This document shows, one piece after another, positions 44,893 through 54,707 of a stretch of DNA of 64,000 nt; position 1 is the first letter of the stretch, and every line of letters starts with the position of its first letter. Source of the DNA: Gimesia alba. GTDB lineage: Bacteria > Planctomycetota > Planctomycetia > Planctomycetales > Planctomycetaceae. The stretch lies in contig NZ_CP036269.1 of the NCBI RefSeq assembly GCF_007744675.1, positions 3,823,546 through 3,887,545 on the forward strand. Reading direction: 5' to 3'. The position numbers and the translations under genes were made by a program. The notes under the pieces are model-generated. The model was not told the DNA's origin and ran no database searches. It worked only from the letters and a program-made list of their open reading frames with translations.

Positions 44893-45854
44893 TAACGAAC
44901 TCCCTGCTCTGTTAAATCTAAAAATGCCTGGTTTAAGTGCTTTTTATCTCGTTGGAAGGCTTCAATCGAGCCATGCAGCTCAATGATCTTTGACAGCAGG
45001 TTTCCAGTGGAAGTGACTGTTGCATCGAAGGAAACACGGAACTCCCGAGACTTTTCAGTTTTACTAACAGACAGAATTCCGGTCTCATTTTCCAGCGATT
45101 GTAGAAGCCCCGCATCCACTTCTGATTCCAGTGTCACTTTATAGCTGGGGTGTTCCTCTTCGTGAGTTAAGAGCCCATCCATTGAGCCGCTATACTTGAT
45201 CAACCCCCGGTCAATAATTGTGACGCTATCACATAGCTCTGCCAATTCGCTGAGAATATGGGAACTGATAAAGATTGTTTTCCCCATACGTTTCAGTTCT
45301 TGAAGAATTTCCATCAGTTCGATTCGCGCGCGAGGATCGAGCCCTGAAGCTGGTTCATCCAGCAGTAATAAATCAGGATCGTTCACTAAGACACGAGCTA
45401 AACTAACTCGCTGCTGCATTCCTCTGGAGAGACCACTGATCAGAGTATCTTTACGACCATCCATATCAGTCAGCGTGAGTACATCGTTGATCACCTGATC
45501 TCGCTGTTCGACCCCCAGACCATACGCGGCTCCAAAAAAGTCCAGATATTCAAACACCGTCATTTGCCTGTAGGTACTAAAGTGATCTGGCATAAAGCCA
45601 ATTCGTTTGCGAATATTCTTGACGGCTGACCGTACGTCATTTCCAAATACTTCGACTTTGCCACCCTGAGGATGCAGAAGCGTGCAAATGATTTTTAACG
45701 TTGTCGTTTTACCCGCGCCATTCGGCCCCACAAACCCATGCAAGGATTGAGGCTGGACCTGAAAACTGATCCCTTGCAGCGCCCGATGTCCTTTAAAGGA
45801 ATGGGAAACATTTTGAATATCAATGACAGGTTGATCAAAAATTGGCTCAGTCAT
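44892..45854 (-). CDS. ABC-2 type ATPase, second module
   Basis: This protein of about 320 residues is a CcmA/DrrA-type ATPase: Walker A 'GPNGAGKT', Q-loop 'GFMPDHFSTYRQMTV', signature 'LSRGMQQR', Walker B 'DLLLLDEPASGLD' and the switch His in 'SSHILSEL'. The about 90-residue C-terminal extension is typical of the class. ATG 45854 is used, since it overlaps the upstream gene's end (8 bp) and gives a normal start; the longer reading from 45896 lies inside that gene. It forms a unit with the permease at 43324. Paralogue of the ATPase at 49631. Confidence 0.92.
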   Translation of the reverse strand: MTEPIFDQPVIDIQNVSHSFKGHRALQGISFQVQPQSLHGFVGPNGAGKTTTLKIICTLLHPQGGKVEVFGNDVRSAVKNIRKRIGFMPDHFSTYRQMTVFEYLDFFGAAYGLGVEQRDQVINDVLTLTDMDGRKDTLISGLSRGMQQRVSLARVLVNDPDLLLLDEPASGLDPRARIELMEILQELKRMGKTIFISSHILSELAELCDSVTIIDRGLIKYSGSMDGLLTHEEEHPSYKVTLESEVDAGLLQSLENETGILSVSKTEKSREFRVSFDATVTSTGNLLSKIIELHGSIEAFQRDKKHLNQAFLDLTEQGVR

Positions 45855-47760
45855 TTTTATCGTTCTTTTTTTCAGGGAGAGGTAAATCATAGGCAAAGAG
45901 TACGCGCCCTTGTTGAACGCCTTGCACGTTTGTCTTCAACTTGAATTCTTCTGGTATATCAGAATAAAGAAACAGCTTAATACGCGACTTCTCACCCTGA
46001 TACTGGTTAAGTTGACTGGGACGCGCCAGATTCAGGTATTTCATGACCATTCTTTCATACAGGGCGTCATAAATTTGGGATGTGTCTTTTTTTTCTGTGA
46101 GATATTCATAGCTTCGCCTGAATCTTGACTCAACTTCCAACCTTGTGTTCCACGCAGAAAGAGGCTTGCGACCATTTCCCAGTACCCAGTATGTACGCCC
46201 GTCTTCTTCAGATTGTTTCAGATCATAGATCTTGCGATCATAAATCAAATGAACTTGAGAGATGTGATCAGGCAGTGTGGCGCGGGACTCAATCAATAAT
46301 GATTCCAGTTGTGAATTGGCGTCGATCTTACAATTGATCACTTTAAGATTGTGCTCTTTATAAGGGGCTTTGATACGATACATGAAACGTCGTGAAGAAA
46401 AGGGCGGAATGTCCGAGTAAAATATCCCATCGAGTCCGTTAAAAATCGCCCCACGGACTTTTTCCGCTTCTTGAGCAGTTGTGAAAATAACTCCATTACC
46501 TGTTGATGAAAATTGATATTCAGCCCCACTTGTAACAAAGGAATTAACCCAGCATGTTAAGTCGTATTGATCTCCCTTGAGAGGGCTTGCGATAACCAAA
46601 CTGTTGATGGTTGTGGTCTCTCCATACCCGCGTTTACCCACACTCCAGAATATTGTGCTGAAGATCATTACTGTGAGTAGGAGAAACAATAATGAATTGC
46701 GATAGTGATAGTGCTTCTGCTTCTTATTGAATAAATAGCATCCTGGAAATATCAAGAATATATAGAGCACGGTCAGGATATAGATGATGGTCCAGTTATG
46801 ATCGGGACGCGTCATTTCTGAAATGGCACTCAGAATATTTGCATTCGCATCTCCATAATAATACGAATCATCATGTTGTTGCGTTACTGACTGTTTTTTC
46901 TCACTCTCAGATGGTTTGGGGGCTGCTACCATTGCCAGCTCTTCTGCGAGGGCCTCTTGCAGACTTGAAACAACGAGACTTTCAGTCAATTGGTTCAGTT
47001 TCCCCTGGTGACGAATCACAAGACCTGTCCCCACACGAAAATGATCTTGCGGTGTGTTAAGCTCAATCATGCTTGTTGTGAAATTCAAGTTTGCTCCGGA
47101 TGAATCAGAAAGTAAATGGAGCGTGCCTCCCTGGTACAGCCAGTCCATAAAAGACTCTTTACGAGCAGCATCCCAGCGAGGGACGTGATCTAAAATGACT
47201 TCGTCAAGGGAATCCGTTGCCGTTACTGAAGGTGGAAAAAGCTCTTCTGGATAGCTTTTGAATTGACTCCCACTTTGAGATAGCGCGGTTGAACTGGTAA
47301 GAATAATTCGTGAGAGTTGCGCTCCCGATTCCTGTTTTTTCGCGTAATTCCCTGCATTTCGGGAAATTTTACGACTGTAAATAAAACGGGGCCCCCAGTT
47401 GAGAGACCAGTCACCTTGTCTTTCGTCAATGACATAAGGATAAAACTGTACCCATTGAGAACTGTAGGGAGCAAGGAATATTTTTCGGCAAAGTGGCGCA
47501 CCGACTTTGTTACCACTATATTGAATACGACTTAACTGCACCAATTCATCAAAAACCTCCGGCGTGTTATTGCTCAACTTGAGAGAAAGCGGGATACACT
47601 TTCCCGTCGAATTCTGGTTATTAAAACCCCAGATGGCTTCTTCAATATCAATGGCAAAAACAGATCCGGGAAGCACCATCATCATTCCGATCCAGAAGAC
47701 CAGACTTAAATAATGCTTTCGGTTTGCTGTCGATATGATTTTCACAAGTTGACCAGTCAT
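45847..47760 (-). CDS. Large membrane protein of the ABC-2 module, copy 2
   Basis: This 637-residue protein of unknown function has an N-terminal signal or anchor ('HYLSLVFWIGMMMVLPGSVFA'), a large extracytoplasmic region, then two helices at about residues 320-345 and 355-372 ('IYILTVLYIFLIFPGCYLF' and 'LLFLLLTVMIFSTIFWSVG'), and a second extracytoplasmic region. This architecture recurs in the protein at 50623-52794, including the 'PG.Y.' end of the first helix and the following basic stretch, so the two are probably paralogues. It overlaps the next gene (8 bp) and the previous one (4 bp). It might be an accessory to the ABC-2 exporter. Confidence 0.72.
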   Translation of the reverse strand: MTGQLVKIISTANRKHYLSLVFWIGMMMVLPGSVFAIDIEEAIWGFNNQNSTGKCIPLSLKLSNNTPEVFDELVQLSRIQYSGNKVGAPLCRKIFLAPYSSQWVQFYPYVIDERQGDWSLNWGPRFIYSRKISRNAGNYAKKQESGAQLSRIILTSSTALSQSGSQFKSYPEELFPPSVTATDSLDEVILDHVPRWDAARKESFMDWLYQGGTLHLLSDSSGANLNFTTSMIELNTPQDHFRVGTGLVIRHQGKLNQLTESLVVSSLQEALAEELAMVAAPKPSESEKKQSVTQQHDDSYYYGDANANILSAISEMTRPDHNWTIIYILTVLYIFLIFPGCYLFNKKQKHYHYRNSLLFLLLTVMIFSTIFWSVGKRGYGETTTINSLVIASPLKGDQYDLTCWVNSFVTSGAEYQFSSTGNGVIFTTAQEAEKVRGAIFNGLDGIFYSDIPPFSSRRFMYRIKAPYKEHNLKVINCKIDANSQLESLLIESRATLPDHISQVHLIYDRKIYDLKQSEEDGRTYWVLGNGRKPLSAWNTRLEVESRFRRSYEYLTEKKDTSQIYDALYERMVMKYLNLARPSQLNQYQGEKSRIKLFLYSDIPEEFKLKTNVQGVQQGRVLFAYDLPLPEKKNDKND

Positions 47761-49634
47761 GATTCTGAACTCAATAGAGATTGATTAATCGATGAGATGC
47801 TTGGTGAACGAGAAATGTCTGCATCATCACCACCCAGTCTACCAAGTTTTTCATCAATATGGTTGCGGCATTGAGAACGAAACAAAAGATAGCAACCACC
47901 ATAGATAAACGTATTGACAATGAGCGGCCCCCATGCCGAACCGAACTCGTGAAATTCCGCAATTTCATTGATGACAATATAGGACGCTGGGCTTAGAAAT
48001 AAACCATATATGATTGAGTCTTCATCAAATGAGGGACTCAAAATAAAAATCGGAAACGCTAAGATAAAAGGCAGGATACACCAGACGATGATCGCTCCTA
48101 ATGCAGTCAGAATAGCCTTGGTTTGCGATTTGATTTTCATCCCGATCCAGCAGAACATATAGACTAACATCGGCAGATATATGCTGATCGTCAGTAGTGA
48201 TCCGATAAGATAAGGCAACCATTGTAACGCATAGCGATTCCTGTTTGTTGGATTGATCTGTGCATATTCCCATTTCCACCAGGTTTCAAACAACACAATT
48301 GTTAACAGTGGAATCAGTAGCACCAGGCACAAACGTTTCACGCCAGCAAGTTTTTGCTCCAGCAATCTATTTCCGGAAATGGGAGTCGTTAACAATACGT
48401 CCAGGGTTTCATGAGAACGCTCACCAGAGATCAGGCTGGTTGCAGAAACAGCAATCAACAGAACAGCCAGCCCCCAGATCAGCCAGTACAGCATGACGGC
48501 ACCAGGTACAACGGCATCGGGTTCAATAGTTGCAATAAATACGCATAACAGCAAAACCGGAACTTCCAAGGACACAAGAATACGAAACAGATAACGGAAC
48601 GTTCCCAATGATTTTTTCGATGTTTCACGCCATGCAATTGGATCATTGTCAGGAAGGCGAATCTGATCTTTTACGAGGACAACTCCTCTTGTAATCCGGT
48701 TGTTATTAATTTTTGAAAATAATCGATCGAGATTTTTGAAAACGTTTAATAGAAAATTTCGAGCAGGGAGAAATGCGCGTCGGACTAAAAAGAAATGTGC
48801 GAAAATCAAAAACAGAAATGTAATGAGGAGTATGGGTACACTGAAAACAATCGTCCCGATTATTGCTGCTGGCCCGGTTCCAGCAGTCCATGTAAATCGG
48901 TCAAACCAGTATGGACCAAACAACATGAAATTGAGTTCAAAGCCACCTCGGGTAAAATAGCTACTCCAAAAAGGAGAGTCTCTAAAAGTGTGAGAAATCA
49001 TCCGAATGAAGTCGCCATAATAAAACAGATTCAACTCGTATGCGATAGGAAGTCCAAATATCATCAAAAAACCGAAAATATAGGTTGCGATAAAGGAACC
49101 CACAGTCGTACGAAAGAAACTGGAACAGAGTACACCCAGTGCCGCAACCTGGAACATGGTGATGGTCAGTAACCAAAGCCCATTGATGAACATCGCGGGC
49201 GAAACACCACCCAGTGAATAGGCAAACGCCAGAATGGGGAGCCCCAGCATCAGGAACGTGATCATTGTGATTAAACGTCCCAGATATTTTTCCAGTATGA
49301 TCGTAGAAGGACTTAAACGTGTAATGAGCAATAAGCCCAGACTGTTTCGTTCTTTTTCTTGAGTAATCACACCACAGGTAATCGCGGGCAGGAACAAGTA
49401 GATGGCAGTAAATTGCAGATACACCATCGATTCAAATAATTGTCGGCCTCGTCCTAGAATCGCCATCGGATTATTGCGAAGACCTGACATCAGATCAATG
49501 TATATGAAGCCGACACACCCTAAAAAAAGCAGTGCATAAATTGTTCTGATGATATAAGTTCGTTTACGGTTGGCCAGCTCAGTCAGTTCTTTGGACAGCA
49601 ATGGGAGACTGAAATGAAATTTGCGCAGTTTCAT
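47757..49634 (-). CDS. ABC-2 type transporter permease, first module
   Basis: This 625-residue protein has about 12 hydrophobic helices in two groups. 'ITQEKERNSLGLLLITRLSPSTIILEKYLGRLITM' near residue 90 is the ABC-2 coupling region, and a second copy of the motif appears at about 410 ('ISGERSHETLDVLLTTPISGNRLLEQKLAGVKRL'). It thus looks like two half-permeases fused in one chain. ATG 49634 and the stop of the upstream ATPase overlap as ATGA, and the stop overlaps the next start the same way. Substrate is unknown. Confidence 0.86.
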   Translation of the reverse strand: MKLRKFHFSLPLLSKELTELANRKRTYIIRTIYALLFLGCVGFIYIDLMSGLRNNPMAILGRGRQLFESMVYLQFTAIYLFLPAITCGVITQEKERNSLGLLLITRLSPSTIILEKYLGRLITMITFLMLGLPILAFAYSLGGVSPAMFINGLWLLTITMFQVAALGVLCSSFFRTTVGSFIATYIFGFLMIFGLPIAYELNLFYYGDFIRMISHTFRDSPFWSSYFTRGGFELNFMLFGPYWFDRFTWTAGTGPAAIIGTIVFSVPILLITFLFLIFAHFFLVRRAFLPARNFLLNVFKNLDRLFSKINNNRITRGVVLVKDQIRLPDNDPIAWRETSKKSLGTFRYLFRILVSLEVPVLLLCVFIATIEPDAVVPGAVMLYWLIWGLAVLLIAVSATSLISGERSHETLDVLLTTPISGNRLLEQKLAGVKRLCLVLLIPLLTIVLFETWWKWEYAQINPTNRNRYALQWLPYLIGSLLTISIYLPMLVYMFCWIGMKIKSQTKAILTALGAIIVWCILPFILAFPIFILSPSFDEDSIIYGLFLSPASYIVINEIAEFHEFGSAWGPLIVNTFIYGGCYLLFRSQCRNHIDEKLGRLGGDDADISRSPSISSINQSLLSSES

Positions 49635-50578
49635 GCCGTCTTCCCTTCCGTTAACTTCATAAACACGGTTTCCATATCCATCGCTTCAGCCTGAAACATG
49701 CGAATTTTTGCACCGCTGGCTGCAATTTGTGCGTGCAATTCTTCCACTGCCAGTTGGTCTTCCTGTAATTGGATTGCCAGGCGATCTGCCTGCACGGTGA
49801 CCGATTTCACTCCATTGATATTCTCAATTGTCTGACAGATACCATTCATTTCACCTACGATTTGGACATGAATGATTCGACTCAATTCCAAACGTTTGTA
49901 AATATGATCTAAGGAACCCTGTGTGACAAATTGTCCGGCCTCGATGATACCGATACTCGTACAGAGCTGTGACAGTTCATGCAGAATATGACTTGAGATG
50001 ATAATCGTTTTTCCCATTTCCTTGAGAGCGACTAATAGTTCACGAACTTCAATCCGAGCACGGGGGTCCAGGCCACTCGCCGGCTCGTCAAGTAACAATA
50101 AATCCGGGTCGTGTAATAAAACACGCGCCAATGCCAGACGCTGCTTCATGCCGCGTGATAATGAATCTACCGGTGAATCAATTTTTTCGGTTAAATCTGT
50201 CAATTGCAGTACATCGTCAACGATGACTTTACGACGACTTTTATTGATTCGATACGCGGCTGCAAAAAAATGTAAATATTCTCTGGCGGTCAGGTCTTCA
50301 TAAACCCCAAAGAAATCGGGCATATAGCCGATCATTTCTCTGATCAGATGAGGAGCTTTATTAACAGAAATACCATTTATTTTAACAGCGTCACACTCAT
50401 ACTCACGCTGTAACGTCGCCAGAACTTTGATCGTGGAAGATTTTCCCGCACCATTCGGACCGATAAAGCCGAACACTTCACCTTTAGGAATCGAAAAGGA
50501 AATCCCCTTTACGGCTTCATATTTTCCGTAACGGACCCACAAATTATTCACTTCCACCATTGGGGGTTGTATGCTCAT
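49631..50578 (-). CDS. ABC-2 type ATPase, first module
   Basis: This 315-residue protein has Walker A 'GPNGAGKSS', Q-loop region 'GYMPDFFGVYEDLTA', signature 'LSRGMKQR', Walker B 'DLLLLDEPASGLD' and switch 'SSHILHEL', with an ABC-2-type C-terminal extension (about 220-315). It partners the downstream permease at 47757. The similarity to the ATPase at 44892 in every motif points to module duplication. It starts at ATG 50578, 44 bp after the upstream gene, the largest gap in the array. Confidence 0.93.
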   Translation of the reverse strand: MSIQPPMVEVNNLWVRYGKYEAVKGISFSIPKGEVFGFIGPNGAGKSSTIKVLATLQREYECDAVKINGISVNKAPHLIREMIGYMPDFFGVYEDLTAREYLHFFAAAYRINKSRRKVIVDDVLQLTDLTEKIDSPVDSLSRGMKQRLALARVLLHDPDLLLLDEPASGLDPRARIEVRELLVALKEMGKTIIISSHILHELSQLCTSIGIIEAGQFVTQGSLDHIYKRLELSRIIHVQIVGEMNGICQTIENINGVKSVTVQADRLAIQLQEDQLAVEELHAQIAASGAKIRMFQAEAMDMETVFMKLTEGKTA

Positions 50579-50622
50579 AGGAATCGGTATTCTTCTCGTA
50601 AATTAGCGAAGTAAAACAGGGA

Positions 50623-52794
50623 TCATGTTTTTGAAATAATAAGTTGTCTGTATATTGTATCTTGCTCATCCCCGGGGACATAAATCACAACGAGCCATTG
50701 TCTAGGATCAGAAGGATCCAGAATACTCAGGTCTTCATAGTTTCTTCCACCCGATGGTGACGTTTGCGAAATGATCTGAAATAGCCCGCCCTGATTTCTG
50801 ACACAGAGATCATCCATAAAACTCCGCTGGCGCTCTTGATTCACAGAACGTCCCTGGTAGGGAGGCGCGATCGGATTGACTAAAGCATATGCCTTCGAAT
50901 AACGAGTCTGGGTATGTGGGACAGAGCTAAGGTATCGATAATTTTTGACTTTTCCATTGCGGACGCCTTGGTAAATTAATAATTGAGCCTGGTTACCAAA
51001 TGCCTGATAAACTTGTTTTTGGATTTTTTGTCGTCCTGGCTCAGATTTCAATTCTGCAACCTGAATTGAAGACCAGTTAAATTCTGTCTGTAACTCAGCT
51101 GGATAATTAGAAATAATTCGATTGAGCTGAGGTGTCCACTGAGGCATCCGTAGATAAACGGAATATTGAGTAGGAATTGATCCTGAATAAAATGGGGGCT
51201 CCACCAGTGCCGGGGTTGTATTTCGATTATAGACGTTGTAGTTCTGAATCATTCCTAATTCAGAATGATTCAAGGTAGCAAATAACCCCGATTTCACATT
51301 GGTTTCAATTGTCTGGTAGGAACCAGTAAATAACAACTCGATCTGATTTTCCTTTACTGGTTTTCCCTGTGCATCAAGATCAATGATTGCCAGGTTCTTT
51401 CGTTCATGTGATGTCTGCATGAAATAATCAGAAATCATAAAAACGAGAAATGCAAAGCAGATCGAGATTGCAGGAAACGTAATCCAGGTAAAGCGTCTTA
51501 GCTTGAATTTCCCCAGAATAAAGTACTCACCGGGTCCAACCAGGAGCACATATCCAAATAAAATCGATGCAATAAGCCAGGAAGGAACAATCCGCATTTC
51601 TGACGGCATTAAGTCAGTTACGACGGCCCCTCCAGTAAAGATAGGCCGATAATTTAAATTGAAAATTTCACTGGCTATATAGGGATTTCTATATCGGTGG
51701 TTCACAGTTTCCTGACTTTTGACAAACACCTTGACCATTTCCTGATAATCCCACGTTTTTTCTTTCTCATAGTAGTTTCGTTGTGATTCTCTTAATTTCC
51801 AGAGAAAAAAGGGAATCTGAATTAATTCCTGTTCAGAGAGAAGCTCCTTTTCAAGCGTTTCAGACTGGACGATCACACTTCTTCCCCAGCCTGTTCTCTG
51901 GAACCAGATTTGATTGGCTGGATCGACGTCGAGCTTGCCTTCCGGACTAAGCAGAAAAGGGGATCTCGTATCGTCTCCTGCAAGTTGATTTAGAAACTGC
52001 AGTTGTGTTGTTCCAGGAGTTGCCCCCGTGATCAGGCATAAGCTTCCACCTGATCTGACCCACTGATAAATTGCCTTGAAGTGACGTGATTCCAATAGTT
52101 CAAACCCACGTGGCGTGATCAACATGAGATCGTATTGATGGCATTCAATCGGTAGCTGCGGGAATTCATCCGGAGTGATCTGAATGGAAACCGTTTTGCA
52201 ATTCAGTGACATCGGTCGATTATTAATTATATTGAGTAACTGTGAATTTGCCTGAATGACAGTTGGATCAAGTTTGACCGTAATTGGGCTTTCTGGACTA
52301 ATTGATTCGAACTTTAATTTCTCCAGGAAATCTTTTGTTTTGGGTAATAAATTACTATCAAACGGATCACAGATTCCCAAGGCAAAAGTTCGCAGAAACG
52401 TTCGTCCAACTCGTAACGTAAATTCATCTTTGAAGTCGTGTCGTTGCTCAGATGTTACAAAACTCAGCTTTAGTTTGACTTCGGAAAAAGGATTATCAAC
52501 CTTGATGGGAGGTAACATCATGGGAACTTCGTGGAATCCCGAGTGAAGCGCAACCTCATGCGATTTATATTGTCCAAACTGTTCTGAACCATCATGAACA
52601 GTGACGAGAAAGTAGCCTTCCAGTAATCCCGTTGCTGAAACCGAACACTGCCAGACAAAATCAATCGGGCCGTCCCCTTTGGGAAATTGAGTCGGCTGGT
52701 AAATATCAACGGTCATTGGGAGTTTTTGTGCGGAGACCACTCCTGGAATCAACATCAAGCACAGCCAGGCTAAATAGAAAATGTTCCGGAACAT
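50623..52794 (-). CDS. Large membrane protein of the ABC-2 module, copy 1
   Basis: This protein of about 723 residues has unknown function. It has a signal peptide ('MFRNIFYLAWLCLMLIPGVVSA'), a long extracytoplasmic region of about 350 residues containing a Rossmann-like segment ('YDLMLITPRGFELLESRHF', 'GGSLCLITGATPGTT'), then two helices near residues 400-455 ('WLIASILFGYVLLVGPGEYF' and 'WITFPAISICFAFLVFMI') and a second soluble region. The glutamine-amidotransferase-like part resembles proteins beside MoxR/BatA operons. ATG 52794 is preferred; the longer frame from 52911 runs into the upstream gene. It is similar in layout to 45847-47760. Confidence 0.74.
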   Translation of the reverse strand: MFRNIFYLAWLCLMLIPGVVSAQKLPMTVDIYQPTQFPKGDGPIDFVWQCSVSATGLLEGYFLVTVHDGSEQFGQYKSHEVALHSGFHEVPMMLPPIKVDNPFSEVKLKLSFVTSEQRHDFKDEFTLRVGRTFLRTFALGICDPFDSNLLPKTKDFLEKLKFESISPESPITVKLDPTVIQANSQLLNIINNRPMSLNCKTVSIQITPDEFPQLPIECHQYDLMLITPRGFELLESRHFKAIYQWVRSGGSLCLITGATPGTTQLQFLNQLAGDDTRSPFLLSPEGKLDVDPANQIWFQRTGWGRSVIVQSETLEKELLSEQELIQIPFFLWKLRESQRNYYEKEKTWDYQEMVKVFVKSQETVNHRYRNPYIASEIFNLNYRPIFTGGAVVTDLMPSEMRIVPSWLIASILFGYVLLVGPGEYFILGKFKLRRFTWITFPAISICFAFLVFMISDYFMQTSHERKNLAIIDLDAQGKPVKENQIELLFTGSYQTIETNVKSGLFATLNHSELGMIQNYNVYNRNTTPALVEPPFYSGSIPTQYSVYLRMPQWTPQLNRIISNYPAELQTEFNWSSIQVAELKSEPGRQKIQKQVYQAFGNQAQLLIYQGVRNGKVKNYRYLSSVPHTQTRYSKAYALVNPIAPPYQGRSVNQERQRSFMDDLCVRNQGGLFQIISQTSPSGGRNYEDLSILDPSDPRQWLVVIYVPGDEQDTIYRQLIISKT

Positions 52795-52823
52795 CTTAAA
52801 TAATTCCAGTCTATATTTGTGAC

Positions 52824-54707
52824 TCAGGAAGGGATACCGGCAGGTCGGCGTTGAAAATACCACCACTCTGCCAGCAGTAATACAAAAGCAATGAGCGCGA
52901 ACTCGCTCCATAAAGGCTTGTCGCTATCTATTTGTGTTTGGGCCGCTGTAACGGGCACTTCACTAAATTGGATCTCTTCAACTGAAACGAGAGACGTTTC
53001 TAAAGGGTTCAATAAACTGACACTTATCTCGTCTGAATCTGCTCCCTCGCCACTGATAACATATTTGCCAATGTGCAAAGCGGCGATCCCCGAAACAAGG
53101 CCATATTTATTACTTTCGGTACTCAACTCTTTGCCAGTCGGCGTTTTGATTTGGTACTTCTTTTCCGGGAGATATTCGACAGCCGGTAAAACAGGAGTCG
53201 CCGCTGCTTGAACTTCAGCAATCCCTGCTTCCTGCATCGTCAGTTGGATCAGATTTGAGACCATAATCGGAAATCCGACTCGATACGGCATCGTCGAGCG
53301 GTCTGTGTTGAACAGAAAATAAAATTCCAGATCGCCGGCATTCCGTTTTTGCAATAATAATGGGCCCAGACGGCCATGGACTACGACTTCGTAACCTAAT
53401 TCTTCCAGATTCTCAACGCTGGCGTTCTCGGCCCAGACTGGTTGTTCTGTGATCTGCACGTCGTTCAATTCAACGTGTCTTAAGAATGAAGAACTACGAT
53501 TCCAGTCAACAACATCAGTTAACTTAGTTTCGATGTTAATATATTTCTTTAAATCCTCTGGAACAAAACCGACTCCCAGTTTTACAAGAGCCTGTTTCTC
53601 AAAATTCTTTTCTGATGCTGAAATAATTAAATCATATTCCGGGGGGCCAACTGTTTCTCCCGCTTCCGGGTACAACTCCAGTTCTTTATTGTCGGCGAGC
53701 GCGTATCGATAACTCGAAAGATCAGGATCGATGAACACAAGCAAGGAACGTGCCCGAGGGATTTTAAGAAAAGCGCGATTATCAGAAGACAAACTGTCAA
53801 AAGCGCTTGGCGTTAAGACAGCTTCCAGCGAAGAAGCATTGTCGGAATTAATTGAGAATTCCAGTCGTTGCGAATCCCCAGTACCTAAGACCACCTCTTC
53901 TTTAGCAACACTCTGACCATCCTGAAGTAATTCGACAGTCGCCGGAGTGTCAGAGTTACCAGAGTTCTCAATCCGAATAAAAATATCCCAGTTTCCAGTC
54001 TGATTTTTCCGTGCGTTAAAAGAAGTAATTCCAAGATTTGATCCTGCGGGGGGAAGCCGCTGATAATTCAGTTCAAATGGCAGCTCAAAATTCACTTCTT
54101 TCGGGAAATTGCCATCCGAATAAAAAAGAACTGTTTTAATCGGTGCGGTTCGAGAAAGCGCCTGTGTCATCCGTAATGCATCTTCCAGTTGACTTGGCAC
54201 ATCATCTACGGTTAAGCCAGCCAAAGCCTGTTTTAAGACCCGCTGGTTGTCGGTAAAGTCGGTTAATCTACGGGCTGTTGAGCTGACAGCGACTAAGGAA
54301 ACTCGTTGATCTGGAAGCAGGTTTTCAATGAGTTCGGTCACACGTTCTTTTGCCAGATCAAGGCGTGTTTGTTTTGTTGCTGGATCTTTGGCTCCCATGC
54401 TGGCAGAACAGTCAATCAGAATCGGTAAATACTCCGCACGCTCTGCCCCACTTTGGATATATGGCTGCATCAGAGATAACACTAAAAAAAGCAGTAATAA
54501 AATTTGCAGTAATAGCAAGATGCTGCGTTTAAATTTCTGGAAGGGAGAATTCACGCGGCGGTCGTTAATGACCTGGCTCCACAGCGCCAGCGAAGGAACA
54601 CGCTTATGCGGCCGTTTCAACTTCAGAAAATAGAAGATAATCAAAGGCAGCAACAGCAATAGATACCATGCTCCCTGAAGCGAATAAAAGCCAGGCCAAA
54701 AATTCAT
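52824..54707 (-). CDS. BatA-like VWA domain membrane protein
   Basis: This protein of about 627 residues starts with two helices and the BatA signature ('LLLLPLIIFYFLKLKRPHKRVPSLALW', then 'ILLLLQILLLLFLVLSLM'). A VWA domain follows with the metal site 'LIDCSASMG' (about residue 92), a beta-sandwich region and a final helix ('FALIAFVLLLAEWWYF'). It probably assembles with the MoxR and DUF58 products upstream. ATG 54707 overlaps the upstream stop by ATGA, which fixes the start. Function in envelope integrity or regulation is inferred from family context. Confidence 0.88.
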   Translation of the reverse strand: MNFWPGFYSLQGAWYLLLLLPLIIFYFLKLKRPHKRVPSLALWSQVINDRRVNSPFQKFKRSILLLLQILLLLFLVLSLMQPYIQSGAERAEYLPILIDCSASMGAKDPATKQTRLDLAKERVTELIENLLPDQRVSLVAVSSTARRLTDFTDNQRVLKQALAGLTVDDVPSQLEDALRMTQALSRTAPIKTVLFYSDGNFPKEVNFELPFELNYQRLPPAGSNLGITSFNARKNQTGNWDIFIRIENSGNSDTPATVELLQDGQSVAKEEVVLGTGDSQRLEFSINSDNASSLEAVLTPSAFDSLSSDNRAFLKIPRARSLLVFIDPDLSSYRYALADNKELELYPEAGETVGPPEYDLIISASEKNFEKQALVKLGVGFVPEDLKKYINIETKLTDVVDWNRSSSFLRHVELNDVQITEQPVWAENASVENLEELGYEVVVHGRLGPLLLQKRNAGDLEFYFLFNTDRSTMPYRVGFPIMVSNLIQLTMQEAGIAEVQAAATPVLPAVEYLPEKKYQIKTPTGKELSTESNKYGLVSGIAALHIGKYVISGEGADSDEISVSLLNPLETSLVSVEEIQFSEVPVTAAQTQIDSDKPLWSEFALIAFVLLLAEWWYFQRRPAGIPS

